A stretch of DNA of 64,000 bases from JTS-RE37 sp041743425 (GTDB lineage: Bacteria; Bacteroidota; Bacteroidia; Flavobacteriales; Flavobacteriaceae): NCBI GenBank assembly GCA_041743425.1, contig JBGTMS010000103.1:1-64000 (forward strand), given 5' to 3'. Shown piece after piece: positions 8,980-17,990 of the stretch (within the stretch, counting starts at the first letter, position 1; the number at the start of each line of letters is the position of its first letter). The position numbers and the translations under genes are program-made. The notes beneath the pieces were generated by a model. The model was not told the origin of the DNA, ran no database searches, and saw nothing but the letters and a program-made list of their open reading frames with translations.

Positions 8980-10545
8980 ATGATGATAAAAAAACCCGTA
9001 TTGCTCTATATATTAATTGTACTCCAGGTAATGGGACTCTGTGCTCAAACTGTGGGTGAGGGTCCTTATTCGCAACTTATATTAAGGGGAATGACGCTGA
9101 TCAATGGCAACGGAGCCCCGCCTCAGGGCCCCGTTGATATCATCGTTGAAAATAACCGGATTGTTAACATTCAATCTGTAGGTTATCCCGGGGTAGCGAT
9201 CGATGAGAAGAAAAGGACCAAGCTGAAGGAGGGGGGCAGGGAAATAGACGGTACGGGAATGTTCCTTATGCCCGGGTTTATAGATATGCATACTCATATT
9301 GGTGGCGAGGATCAGGGAGCAGGACCTGAATACGTATTTAAATTATGGCTGGCACATGGGGTTACTACGGTCCGTGAAGTTGGCGGGCCTGGACTGGAAT
9401 GGTCTCGGGATCTGAAGGAAAAGAGCAAACGACAGGAGATTGTCGCACCACGGATCATTATACATACCGTTTTCGGACAGGATTCCGAGCCACCGATAAG
9501 TACGCCTGAGATGGCCAGAGAGTGGGTAAGAACGAATGCCAAAAACGGCGCAGACGGAATAAAATTCTTTGGGGCTCCTCCAAATATCATGGAAGCCGCA
9601 TTGGATGAAAATAAAAAACTGGGGCTCCGTTCTGCCTGCCATCACGCACAGCTCGATGTTGCCCGCTGGAATGTCTTGCATTCGGCCAGGGCAGGACTTA
9701 CCTCAATGGAGCACTGGTACGGTCTGCCGGAAGCCCTGTTTGACGACCGTACCGTACAGGATTATCCGTTGGATTACAACTATAATAATGAACAGGATCG
9801 GTTTGGGGAGGCTGGAAAACTTTGGGGACAGGCCGCCAAACCCTATTCCAAACATTGGAATAATGTGATGGATGAGTTGATCAGCCTCGATTTTACCCTG
9901 GATCCCACTTTTAATATATATGAGGCGAGCAGGGACCTTCAGCGCGCCAGACGGGCAGAATGGCATGAAGACTATACCTTGCCTTCCTTATGGGATTTTT
10001 ATCAGCCAAGCAAAATTTCCCATGGATCATACTGGCATTATTGGGGCACGGAACAGGAGGTCGCCTGGCGTGAAAACTTTCGGCTATGGATGACTTTTAT
10101 CAATGAGTACAAAAACAGAGGTGGCAGGGTGACCACAGGTTCCGATTCCGGATTTATATTCCAGCTATATGGATTTGCCTACATCCGAGAACTAGAGCTC
10201 TTGCGTGAGGCAGGTTTTCATCCGCTCGAAGTCATCCGGGCAGCCACTCTCAATGGAGCCGAAGCACTTGGAATGGAAAATAGGCTCGGTTCGGTGGAAG
10301 TTGGCAAGCTGGCCGATTTTGTAATCGTTGAAGAAAATCCGCTGGAAAATCTGCAGGTACTTTACGGAACCGGGGCCATTAAACTTACGGCTGAGAATGA
10401 AGTTGTGCGCGTGGGAGGAATAAAATATACTATCAAGGACGGAGTTGTGTATGATGCCCGTCAGCTGTTGAAGGAAGTGAGGGAAATGGTGGTTGCTGAA
10501 AAGAAAAAAACGAATTACACGATTAAACAGCCTGGAATCAAATAA
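8980..10545 (+). CDS. Secreted metal-dependent amidohydrolase
   Basis: Amidohydrolase-superfamily protein of 521 residues in the imidazolonepropionase/prolidase-like branch. A Sec signal peptide (LLYILIVLQVMGLCAQ) marks it as exported. The metal site is well preserved: HTH at residues 104-106 in PGFIDMHTHIGG, a lysine in DGIKFFG, histidines in SACHHAQ and SMEHWYG, and the final aspartate in TTGSDSGF. C-terminally the LGSVEVGKLADFVIVEENPL motif closes the small beta domain. Known relatives cleave cyclic amides or dipeptides; together with the M14 peptidase just upstream a peptide substrate is plausible, but this is inference. Start is the ATG at 8980. Confidence 0.88.
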   Translation: MMIKKPVLLYILIVLQVMGLCAQTVGEGPYSQLILRGMTLINGNGAPPQGPVDIIVENNRIVNIQSVGYPGVAIDEKKRTKLKEGGREIDGTGMFLMPGFIDMHTHIGGEDQGAGPEYVFKLWLAHGVTTVREVGGPGLEWSRDLKEKSKRQEIVAPRIIIHTVFGQDSEPPISTPEMAREWVRTNAKNGADGIKFFGAPPNIMEAALDENKKLGLRSACHHAQLDVARWNVLHSARAGLTSMEHWYGLPEALFDDRTVQDYPLDYNYNNEQDRFGEAGKLWGQAAKPYSKHWNNVMDELISLDFTLDPTFNIYEASRDLQRARRAEWHEDYTLPSLWDFYQPSKISHGSYWHYWGTEQEVAWRENFRLWMTFINEYKNRGGRVTTGSDSGFIFQLYGFAYIRELELLREAGFHPLEVIRAATLNGAEALGMENRLGSVEVGKLADFVIVEENPLENLQVLYGTGAIKLTAENEVVRVGGIKYTIKDGVVYDARQLLKEVREMVVAEKKKTNYTIKQPGIK

Positions 10546-10668
10546 ATGGTGTTTTACAAACAAAGTTGCCAAATGACTTTCCGGAGTATCATTCAGACCT
10601 CAGTCGGCGTGCACGTATGCCTTTTCAGTAGGTTCACATTAATTGCCCGGAGCTAAGCCTGATCAGGA

Positions 10669-10926
10669 TTAAGCCAGTTTGGTCTGATTTCTCTTTGTAT
10701 TAAAGTTCAGCGCCTTTTTTACCCTTGTGTATTTGTTTTTGTACAACCGGGCTATACCAGCTTCTTTGACTGCTGAAATTTCTTTATAAGATGCAGCACC
10801 AGGAGTGCTATCAGCCAGAACAATAACCATTTTACTAAATTCAACTTTAACATCGGCAGGGGCGTTATTGGCAAGAGCAGCAGTTGAGCTTAAAAGGACG
10901 AGCATTAAGGTGATTATAGTTTTCAT
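10669..10926 (-). CDS. Small exported protein, copy 1 of a three-member family
   Basis: An 85-residue protein with a Sec signal peptide (MKTIITLMLVLLSSTAALA) and a short basic mature part. Its C-terminal half (IARLYKNKYTRVKKALNF, then ending NQTKLA) matches the products at 15336-15575 and 17991-18227, so it is one of three paralogues here. Function unknown; I know similar small exported proteins only as hypothetical flavobacterial proteins. The second in-frame ATG (10926) is chosen because it directly opens the signal peptide; 10935 would add three residues. The upstream stretch has a 13-base palindrome, CAAAGGTCCTTTG, at 10968-10980. Confidence 0.7.
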   Translation of the reverse strand: MKTIITLMLVLLSSTAALANNAPADVKVEFSKMVIVLADSTPGAASYKEISAVKEAGIARLYKNKYTRVKKALNFNTKRNQTKLA

Positions 10927-11244
10927 TTGTATCATTTGGGTGATACTAATTTAACTACGAATACCCTCAAAGGTCCTTTGTAAATCGCTGAAGGACAGCT
11001 ATAATTGGCTAACTGTAGAATGAAGCGATGAAAGGTAAACTATGTTCGTCGAACGCTTCTGAAGTGAAAATCAGCTTGGCGGAGATGCCTGCCATTAAAC
11101 GGTGGAAAATAACAACTTTTTAGGTTATTCTGAAAACTCTGTAGTTTCTATGACCAAATTACAAAGGAGGGCAATCATCTTCCTGTTAAATAGGTCAGAC
11201 TGTAAAATTCGGGTCGCATCACGAGTGAAATCTTTAATCCCGGC
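10927..11244. other. Intergenic region, about 320 bases
   Basis: Between the start of the small exported protein gene and the end of ybbP, both on the minus strand. Apart from the palindrome at 10968-10980 I see no gene, RNA or clear terminator. A plus-strand open frame that begins here runs antisense into ybbP and is treated as a shadow. Confidence 0.5.
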
Positions 11245-13764
11245 TCAACGCACTTCCCTGCGAATCACTTCCAGAGGAGGGCTCCTTAGGATAGTGCGGC
11301 TATTGAACAGGCCTATGGCCAGTACAATTCCTGTTATTGCAGGCAGCAGAATGGCAAATGGGATGAAAGAAGGGGTAAATGGCATCTCAAACACAAAAAT
11401 GGCCAGCATCTGGCTACCCAGGAGCGAAAGCAGAATTCCAAAGACACACCCGATACTACCAAGATAGAAATATTCAAGGGCGGCAATCCTTAGGATCACA
11501 TGACTGCGTGCTCCCAGGGTACGAAAGAGCGCGCTTTCCCGTATCCTCTGGTATTTGCTTGTTCGCACTGCCCCAATCAGTACGATGATCCCTGTAAGAA
11601 TACTAAAAAAGGCCATGAAATTGATGATCCAGGATATTTTATCAAGAATCCCTTCAATGAGGGTAACCACCTGCCTTAGATCAATAATCGAAACATTGGG
11701 GTAGTCGCTTACCAGTTCGCGTTGAAGTTCTGCCGAGGCCCTTTCATCCGGGGCTTTGGTGCTGAGTACATAGAATTGAGGCGCATTCTCCAGAACCCCC
11801 CTGGGAAAGACTATGGAAAAATTGAGCTGCATCCGTCCCCAGTCGACTGAGCGGATACTTCCAACCACAGTTTTCATTAAAAGACCCTGGACGTTGAAGG
11901 TCAGGGAATCCCCTATCCCGACCCTGGCATCCCTGGCAACATTATCCGAAATAGAAATCGGAACAGATCCGGTAGCTGTCATGCTAGCTGTCCACTTACC
12001 CAATTCCAATCGTTCGGAGGCAATCAGGGAGTCGCGGTAGGTCACTCTGAATTCATGGTTCAATATCCATTGATTCACCTCCGAGGTACTGTCCATCCTG
12101 ATGTCATTGGCAGCCCGGCCGTTAATACTTTGAACCCGCATGGTAATGATGGGAATTCTGTCGATTAACGGCAGGCCTTTTCCCGTGATTCCGGAGGCGA
12201 CATCGGTCACCTGATCGGTCTGAACATCCAAAAATATCAGATTGGGGCTATTGGCGTCACGTTCGAGCGTTGCCTTATCCAGAAGAATATCCTTGGTAAA
12301 GTAGAGGGTGCTTATTAAAAAAGACCCCACCCCAATGGCCAGTAAGAGCGTCATTGTCTGATTATTGGGCCGGAACATATTTAGCAGACTCTGACGTACA
12401 GTAAAGCTCCATTTGGTCGGAAAGTATTTTTTGATGGTGTGCATCAACAGTTGCGACATCAATGCCAGGATGCCAAAAGTCAGGATAATGCCAGCCAAAA
12501 ACCCAATCGCCTGAATCGGATCCTCAAGAATCCATAAAGCGAACAGGTAAACACATCCCATTATCATGGCCAGAATAAGAAGAATGGCCCTTCTCGATTT
12601 CACCACGGGTTCATCCTGAATCCGCAATACCTGAAGTGGGCTAACGTACCAGGTGCCCATCAAAGGGAGCAGGGCAAAAAGAACAGACATTGCGATACCG
12701 AGCAGCAAGCCCATGATCACAGGGATAAGGGTAAAAGTGATTTGGACGTCAAAGGGAAGAAATCCTTTAAGAATTAATGGAAATGTAAATTGAAGCAGCA
12801 TGCCCCCAACTGTACCTATTATACCTCCAATCAGACCCATGCCGGCAATTTGCAAGAGGTAAATGGCAAAAGTCTGTTTCCGGCTCGCGCCAAGGCATTT
12901 AAGCATCGCCACTGCCCGCAATTTCTCTTTCATATAAATATGAACGGAGCTTGCAATGCCAACGCATCCAAGCAATAATGCTATAAATGCTACGAGATTC
13001 AGAAATCTGCCAACATTGTCGTATCGGCGTCCAAGGCGTTCACTGGTCGAGGTATGGGTATCGAGATCGGCATTTTCCGCATCAAGGCGAAGATCAATTT
13101 GCTCCTCTAGTAATTCGAGATCTGCGTCAGGGGTGACCTTGAAATAGTATTTGTACTCCTGTCTGCTGCCTAACTGTAGTAAGCCGGTCGCCTGAATACT
13201 CGAATAGGGAATCATAATGGCAGGAGCCACTGAACTTCTCAATGCGGTACTTCCGGGTGCGGACTGTAAACTTCCCAGGATGAGAAAAGTAAGCTCTCCT
13301 ATCTTGACACTGTCTCCAGGTTGTAAATTGAATTGAAGCATGACAGTGGCATCTACCAGGGCTCCGGTCTTTTGCAGGAATGAGGCAGCGGCAGATACCG
13401 GAAGGGTTTCCAAACTACCATAAATGGGAAAAGGGCCATCAATGCCTCTGACTTCAACCAATTTGGTCCCGCCATTCTCAGGAAAACTGGCCATGGAAGC
13501 GAAAGTAACCTCCCTTACCGCCGCCCCCCCGAGGGAATCAATGATGTACTGAACTTTTTCATTGGGTAGCTGACCACTGTCAATGATAAAATCGGCCCCC
13601 ATTAAGGCTTTTGACTGAAGTACTATGTTCTCCTTGAGGTTTTGGCTGAAGGATTGAATGGCTACTACGGCAGCTATACCAAGAATAATTGATGACATGA
13701 ACAAAGTAAGTCTGCGCCAGCCCGATTTTCCATCGCGCCAGGCCATAAGGAGCAGCCATTGCAT
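11245..13764 (-). CDS. ybbP: FtsX-type ABC transporter permease, YbbP family
   Basis: Large permease of 839 residues with two FtsX-like modules, as in Escherichia coli YbbP. A first transmembrane helix near the N-terminus (LFMSSIILGIAAVVAIQSF) is followed by a long extracytoplasmic domain, three helices near residues 240-375, further helices and a second extracytoplasmic domain, and a last block of three helices at the C-terminus ending in ILRSPPLEVIRREVR. It works with the ATPase encoded immediately upstream. Family function is poorly defined; lipid or lipoprotein handling is proposed. The frame is open to a TTG at 13797 overlapping the ATPase stop, but the ATG at 13764 (MQWLLLMAWRDGKSGWRR) is the better start. 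Confidence 0.9.
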   Translation of the reverse strand: MQWLLLMAWRDGKSGWRRLTLFMSSIILGIAAVVAIQSFSQNLKENIVLQSKALMGADFIIDSGQLPNEKVQYIIDSLGGAAVREVTFASMASFPENGGTKLVEVRGIDGPFPIYGSLETLPVSAAASFLQKTGALVDATVMLQFNLQPGDSVKIGELTFLILGSLQSAPGSTALRSSVAPAIMIPYSSIQATGLLQLGSRQEYKYYFKVTPDADLELLEEQIDLRLDAENADLDTHTSTSERLGRRYDNVGRFLNLVAFIALLLGCVGIASSVHIYMKEKLRAVAMLKCLGASRKQTFAIYLLQIAGMGLIGGIIGTVGGMLLQFTFPLILKGFLPFDVQITFTLIPVIMGLLLGIAMSVLFALLPLMGTWYVSPLQVLRIQDEPVVKSRRAILLILAMIMGCVYLFALWILEDPIQAIGFLAGIILTFGILALMSQLLMHTIKKYFPTKWSFTVRQSLLNMFRPNNQTMTLLLAIGVGSFLISTLYFTKDILLDKATLERDANSPNLIFLDVQTDQVTDVASGITGKGLPLIDRIPIITMRVQSINGRAANDIRMDSTSEVNQWILNHEFRVTYRDSLIASERLELGKWTASMTATGSVPISISDNVARDARVGIGDSLTFNVQGLLMKTVVGSIRSVDWGRMQLNFSIVFPRGVLENAPQFYVLSTKAPDERASAELQRELVSDYPNVSIIDLRQVVTLIEGILDKISWIINFMAFFSILTGIIVLIGAVRTSKYQRIRESALFRTLGARSHVILRIAALEYFYLGSIGCVFGILLSLLGSQMLAIFVFEMPFTPSFIPFAILLPAITGIVLAIGLFNSRTILRSPPLEVIRREVR

Positions 13765-13793
13765 CCCTGCTCCGGGATTCCTGGCCCCATCTT

Positions 13794-14483
13794 TCAAGAC
13801 AATACGGTTCTTTCATTAGACACTATATTCCCACTTTTCAGTCTGAGGATGTTATGTGCCCGCCCCGCCAGTTCCAGATCATGAGTGACAATAACCAGGG
13901 TGGTGCCTGCCTCCTTGTTCAGATCGAACAGCAGCTCTACTACTTTCTCTCCCGTTTCTCCATCGAGATTGCCTGTTGGTTCATCAGCGAAAAGGATGGA
14001 AGGCCTGTTACAGAATGCCCTGGCCATAGCTATCCGTTGCTGTTCTCCGCCTGAGAGTTGTGAAGGATAATGATGCGACCTGTCTGCAAGACCCACCTTT
14101 TTAATGAGTTCAAGGGCCATGACCCTGGCCTGTCTGTCACCCTGCAGTTCAAGGGGTACACTCACGTTTTCAAGAGCCGTTAGCGTTGGAAAAAGCTGAA
14201 AATCCTGGAAAATAAAGCCTACTTCCCGGTTCCTGAGCTCTGCTCTCTGATCTTCATTTAATTCCTCAAGCAGAGAACCGCACAGGGTCACACTTCCCGT
14301 CTCAGCCTGATCAAGACCAGCACAAAGCCCGAGAAGCGTCGTTTTCCCACTCCCGGAAGGCCCCACAATTGCAAAGGTGTCGCCTTCTTCAATTTCAAAA
14401 GTGATATTCTCCAGTACAACCAGATTTCTGGAACCACTCCAGTAGCTTTTCGTAAGCTCCCTGACGTTTAATATCTTTGCCAT
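13794..14483 (-). CDS. ybbA: ABC transporter ATP-binding protein, YbbA family
   Basis: ATPase subunit of about 229 residues, partner of the YbbP-like permease directly downstream. Walker A is GPSGSGKTT, the Q-loop FIFQDFQLFP, the signature LSGGEQQRIAMARAF, Walker B ILFADEPTGNLD, and the switch histidine sits in VTHDLEL. It is closest in type to LolD/MacB/YbbA ATPases. The start is taken at the ATG opening MAKILNVRELTKSYW (14483); the frame is open back to 14507. The gene is divergent from the tesA-like gene with about 60 bases between starts, the same arrangement as tesA-ybbA-ybbP in E. coli. Confidence 0.92.
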   Translation of the reverse strand: MAKILNVRELTKSYWSGSRNLVVLENITFEIEEGDTFAIVGPSGSGKTTLLGLCAGLDQAETGSVTLCGSLLEELNEDQRAELRNREVGFIFQDFQLFPTLTALENVSVPLELQGDRQARVMALELIKKVGLADRSHHYPSQLSGGEQQRIAMARAFCNRPSILFADEPTGNLDGETGEKVVELLFDLNKEAGTTLVIVTHDLELAGRAHNILRLKSGNIVSNERTVLS

Positions 14484-14543
14484 TCCATGATTATTCAAGG
14501 CAGGCAAAATAAGGAATTGTAATTGAATTATAGTAGGACAGCT

Positions 14544-15236
14544 ATGCAGAACATCTTAAAGTTTAGTTATTTTTTATTGGTTACTCTGGTCTGTAGCTGT
14601 GGGGATAAAAGCAGTAGCAAGGACGTGAAGGAGACCCGGGACAATGAACAAGCTGCGGATACTCTTATGAAGTCCGAAGCAAACGGAACCATCCTCTTTT
14701 TTGGAAATAGTCTCACCGCTGGCTACGGCTTAGACCCTAAACAGGCATTTCCATCACTGATACAGGACAGGCTAGACTCCCTTGCCAAACCTTATACAAT
14801 TATCAATGCCGGACTGAGCGGGGAAACGACTTCGGGAGGTAGAAACCGACTGGATTGGGTATTAAATCAAAAGACAGACATATTTATTTTGGAACTCGGA
14901 GCCAATGACGGATTGAGGGGTATTGCCCTTGCAGAGACCAGAGCCAATCTGCTGGCGATTATCCATGCGGTCAGGGAAAAAAACCCCGATACGCAAATTA
15001 TACTCGCGGGGATGCAGATTCCCCCAAACATGGGCCAATCATATACCAGAGAATTCCGTACCATCTTTCCGGACATCGCTGAAAAAAATGACGTACAGCT
15101 GATCCCTTTTTTACTGGAGGGTGTAGCCGGAATACCTGAACTCAACCAGGAGGACGGAATTCACCCAACCGCAAAAGGCCACAAAATAGTGGCCAATAAT
15201 GTATGGGCTGTTCTGGAACCATTGTTAACCAGATAA
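14544..15236 (+). CDS. tesA: TesA-type SGNH esterase/lysophospholipase, lipoprotein
   Basis: SGNH-hydrolase of about 230 residues in the TesA (thioesterase I, protease I, lysophospholipase L1) group, which hydrolyses acyl esters and thioesters in the envelope. Block I is FFGNSLTAGYGL with the nucleophile Ser, block II Gly in AGLSGETT, block III GANDGLRG with the oxyanion Asn, and block V DGIHPTAKGH with catalytic Asp and His. The start is the ATG at 14544, which opens a lipoprotein-like signal (FLLVTLVCSCGDKSS); a TTG at 14523 is less likely. An acidic linker of about 30 residues separates the Cys from the enzyme. It is divergent from ybbA-ybbP. Confidence 0.9.
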   Translation: MQNILKFSYFLLVTLVCSCGDKSSSKDVKETRDNEQAADTLMKSEANGTILFFGNSLTAGYGLDPKQAFPSLIQDRLDSLAKPYTIINAGLSGETTSGGRNRLDWVLNQKTDIFILELGANDGLRGIALAETRANLLAIIHAVREKNPDTQIILAGMQIPPNMGQSYTREFRTIFPDIAEKNDVQLIPFLLEGVAGIPELNQEDGIHPTAKGHKIVANNVWAVLEPLLTR

Positions 15237-15260
15237 TGGTTTTCTACACTTAAAGGTTGT

Positions 15261-15295
15261 AAAAAACCCCGCCGGATAAATTGCTTCCCGGGGGG
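15261..15295 (-). terminator. Candidate intrinsic terminator for small protein copy 2
   Basis: On the minus strand CCCCCCGG (about 15295-15287) can pair with CCGGCGGGG (15275-15267) with one internal mismatch, and six T follow at 15266-15261. It lies about 40 bases after the stop of the minus-strand gene at 15336. Confidence 0.5.
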
Positions 15296-15335
15296 CTTCT
15301 CTCCATCAATGCAGGGACAAATAGTTTATCAGAAA

Positions 15336-15575
15336 TCAGGCTAATTTGGCCTTATTGCCTTTGGCTTTAAAGGAAAGGGCCGACTTAATAGAAGAATTTT
15401 TGAATTTATACAAGCGGGCAACACTGTTTTCTTCAAAGCTGATGTTGGTTCTGAAGGTTTCTGTTAGTACAACTCCCATTTCAATTGTAACTACCTTAGT
15501 CTCATTCTGAGCATCCTGAGCTTTGGCTGAGAATCCGATCAGAAGAACAAAAACTAGAGTTGCAAGGGTTTTCAT
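15336..15575 (-). CDS. Small exported protein, copy 2 of a three-member family
   Basis: A 79-residue protein with a clear Sec signal peptide (MKTLATLVFVLLIGFSAKAQ). After a short variable part it carries the shared C-terminal pattern (VARLYKFKNSSIKSALSF, ending NKAKLA) also seen in copies 1 and 3. The mature part is about 60 residues and basic towards the end. No catalytic motif, cysteine pair or transmembrane segment is visible beyond the signal. Function unknown. It stands alone on the minus strand between the tesA-like gene and the LytTR regulator gene, with a likely terminator at 15261-15295. Confidence 0.75.
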   Translation of the reverse strand: MKTLATLVFVLLIGFSAKAQDAQNETKVVTIEMGVVLTETFRTNISFEENSVARLYKFKNSSIKSALSFKAKGNKAKLA

Positions 15576-15855
15576 GTTGTACTTTGTTTTTATATAAATA
15601 GAACGGGAGGGACCCCGTCGGAGGCGGTTTCATTTCGTTCAAGAAGGGCGCTTTTCCGATATCCGGCTGAAGCACGGATAAAGTGCAGAAAACCAACGAT
15701 TAGGGTATCATAGGCTGAAAACCAGTTGGCGGCAACTTATGTCAATGAACGGCATCACTTTGTCATTTTTGATGACTTTAGGTCAGAATTAATTGATTTT
15801 TGAGTATCTTGAAATGGGTTGTAACTTATAGTAGTAGGACAATATAAAAGGTCTA

Positions 15856-16710
15856 ATGGTCAATCAAGGCTTACAAATTCAAATGCCGCTCCTACGAATG
15901 AGCTCCCGGAAAATGCTCCCTGTTGCTTTTTGGACCGCGGTCTATTTCTTAGCCGTTCTTCAGGATTTCCTATTTGCCGGACTGAATCATACTTCATTTT
16001 ATATATCTGAGAGTATGATGTTCAATACCTTCTGGTTATTTTTTATTCCCTTCACGGCATGTTTACAACAGTTGTCTGGTAAGACATCAGATGGACCCGT
16101 GTATTATTTCGCAGGGAAGCAACTTCTAGTTGCTTTGATGCTGACCCAGCTACATATCCTGTTATTCACCGCCCTTTTTATTTTACAAAGCATCATTATA
16201 TATGAACATCCGCACCGATTTGTTGGTATCCTGAAGTCCGTACTGGCCCACCACGCCTTCTTAACTTTTATAATATATGCTCTGAGCATGCAATCCCGCA
16301 AAGGGAAATTACAACTGTCAGGGGCCCGTATTAATGACAACAGGACTGCATATCCGGACCATCTGATCATAAAACAAGGCAGGACTGCAACCAGAATATC
16401 GGTGTCGACCATTTTAACAATCAGGGCAGATAAACCCTATTGTGCGATTCATTGTGAGCGACGGAAAGTGCTGCATAGCACCACCCTGAAGAAGTTGTCT
16501 CAAATCCTCGACCCGACAGTATTTGTCAGAGTGCATCGTTCCGCAATAATCAACAGAAAGCATATCGGGCAAATGGAATCCAGGGGTAACGGAGATTATG
16601 ACGCACTGTTATCGGATGGTACTAAAGTGCGATTAAGCCGTCACTTGCGTCAGAATTGGGATCATTTGATCCCCCATCCGGGGTCTAAAGTACTCCCCTC
16701 GGAACAATGA
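15856..16710 (+). CDS. Membrane-anchored LytTR-domain transcription regulator
   Basis: Protein of 284 residues. Residues about 20-150 contain four hydrophobic segments (for example LPVAFWTAVYFLAVLQDFLF and LLVALMLTQLHILLFTALFI). Residues about 170-270 form a LytTR DNA-binding domain, seen in DHLIIKQGRTATRI, the VFVRVHRSAIINRKHI motif and the strand DGTKVRLSRHLRQ. Such membrane LytTR proteins have no receiver domain and probably bind DNA while anchored. The signal and targets are unknown. It lies upstream of a dioxygenase-like lipoprotein gene in the same direction, but a possible terminator sits between them. Start is the ATG at 15856. Confidence 0.88.
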   Translation: MVNQGLQIQMPLLRMSSRKMLPVAFWTAVYFLAVLQDFLFAGLNHTSFYISESMMFNTFWLFFIPFTACLQQLSGKTSDGPVYYFAGKQLLVALMLTQLHILLFTALFILQSIIIYEHPHRFVGILKSVLAHHAFLTFIIYALSMQSRKGKLQLSGARINDNRTAYPDHLIIKQGRTATRISVSTILTIRADKPYCAIHCERRKVLHSTTLKKLSQILDPTVFVRVHRSAIINRKHIGQMESRGNGDYDALLSDGTKVRLSRHLRQNWDHLIPHPGSKVLPSEQ

Positions 16711-16714
16711 ACCA

Positions 16715-16750
16715 GTAGAAAGGAACGGTCTTCGTTCTTTCTTTTCTACC
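16715..16750 (+). terminator. Possible terminator hairpin after the LytTR gene
   Basis: GTAGAAAGGAACG (16715-16727) can pair with CGTTCTTTCTTTTCTAC (16733-16749) around the loop GTCTT, with a small bulge and an interior loop. The T-rich 3' arm rather than a clean T run makes this a weak or regulated terminator candidate. It ends 19 bases before the next ATG. Confidence 0.4.
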
Positions 16751-16768
16751 TTGCTTAAAACTGGCATT

Positions 16769-17968
16769 ATGGAAAATTCCTATATCTCACGACTGTTGTT
16801 CTGTCTGGCTGGGATCTGTTTTGCATGTACAGGCCAAACGCCAGGCAAAGTGCCATCCAATACCCCGACACCAATTATAGGAGGGCCCTTTGAGAATAGG
16901 GAATTTATGGAAATCGGTATGCCCGATAAGCTGAACTCGGTGGATACTACTGCGGGTTGGTCTCAGGCAGGACAAAAATTATTGATTACAGGCACCATTT
17001 TTAAAAATGATGGAATAACGCCCGCACCCGATGTGCTCTTATATATTTATCATACGGATATTCATGGATATTATGCAGTTAAGCCGGGATTGGATCCAAG
17101 AATCCTTCGTCATGGATATATCAGGAGCTGGGTGAAATCGGACAAAGACGGTCAATATAGCATTTATACGGTTCGACCGGCAGCGTACCCAAATGCTGAC
17201 GAACCTGCCCATATCCACCCTTCCATCCGGGAAGCAGGACTTCCCAATGCTTACTATATTGATGAATTTGTATTTGACGACGACCCTTTACTGACAAAGG
17301 AAAAACGGAAGAGAATGCAAAACCGAGGCGGCAGCGGTATTTTAAGGCCGGTTGAAAAAGGAAATCTTCAGATCGCGGAACACAACATCGTGCTGGGCCT
17401 GCACATACCTGATTATCCCGATAGGGTCGATTCAAAATTACAGTCCGGTAAACAGGTTGGCGAAGATATCCTATCCTTCACGCCCCGCCATGCGTGGGGG
17501 CCAGACAAAGGATCGAGAACGTGTCCGGTATGTAAATACGGCAGATATCATGGGATTCTGTATTTTGTGGGTAATTCCCCTGACTGGGCCGAAATAAGCA
17601 ATTGGCTTGTATTTTTTGAGAGGCTCGGTGCTGAGAGAAAACAATATCTGAAAACCTATTTTATTTACGGAAACGAAGAACAATATGGAATTAATAGCCG
17701 TAACAAAGAACTCGAAAACCTTGGAACGAGACTCAATCTGCAAAACGTGGCACTCACCCACCTGCCCTCTTTTACTGACAGGGAATCCGAAATATACTTA
17801 AATGGGATCAATCCCGACGCAGAGAGTACCATACTGATATATAAACGCAGCAATGTGATAGCCAACTATGTCAATCTCGAAGCGGGGGAGGCTGCCTACC
17901 GTAAGATTTCCAACATCCTTGAGGATACGGTCAACGACTTTTTCTTACTCCCGGTACCTGACAATTAG
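16769..17968 (+). CDS. Intradiol ring-cleavage dioxygenase-like lipoprotein with CxxC C-terminal domain
   Basis: Protein of 399 residues in two parts. Residues about 45-210 look like the intradiol dioxygenase core: a beta-sandwich stretch with HGYY, then GYIRSWVKSDKDGQYSIYT, RPAAYP and the iron-ligand pair HIH, which match the Tyr/Tyr/His/His iron site of catechol and protocatechuate 3,4-dioxygenases. Residues about 235-395 are different and begin with RTCPVCKYGRYHGILYFVG, a CxxC motif followed by a beta strand as in thioredoxin-like folds. The ATG at 16769 opens a lipoprotein-like signal ending in ICFACTGQ. An aromatic or quinone substrate in the envelope is possible, but real activity is unproven. 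Downstream the convergent small-protein gene begins 22 bases after the stop. Confidence 0.75.
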   Translation: MENSYISRLLFCLAGICFACTGQTPGKVPSNTPTPIIGGPFENREFMEIGMPDKLNSVDTTAGWSQAGQKLLITGTIFKNDGITPAPDVLLYIYHTDIHGYYAVKPGLDPRILRHGYIRSWVKSDKDGQYSIYTVRPAAYPNADEPAHIHPSIREAGLPNAYYIDEFVFDDDPLLTKEKRKRMQNRGGSGILRPVEKGNLQIAEHNIVLGLHIPDYPDRVDSKLQSGKQVGEDILSFTPRHAWGPDKGSRTCPVCKYGRYHGILYFVGNSPDWAEISNWLVFFERLGAERKQYLKTYFIYGNEEQYGINSRNKELENLGTRLNLQNVALTHLPSFTDRESEIYLNGINPDAESTILIYKRSNVIANYVNLEAGEAAYRKISNILEDTVNDFFLLPVPDN

Positions 17969-17990
17969 ATCAATGAAGCGAAAGTCAGAT

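Noticed and set aside
9569..9966. Overlapping frames within the secreted amidohydrolase gene
   Set aside because: The amidohydrolase frame carries a complete set of metal residues across this stretch; the others look random.
11102..11588. Plus-strand frames at the end of ybbP
   Set aside because: Antisense to a well-conserved FtsX-type C-terminus.
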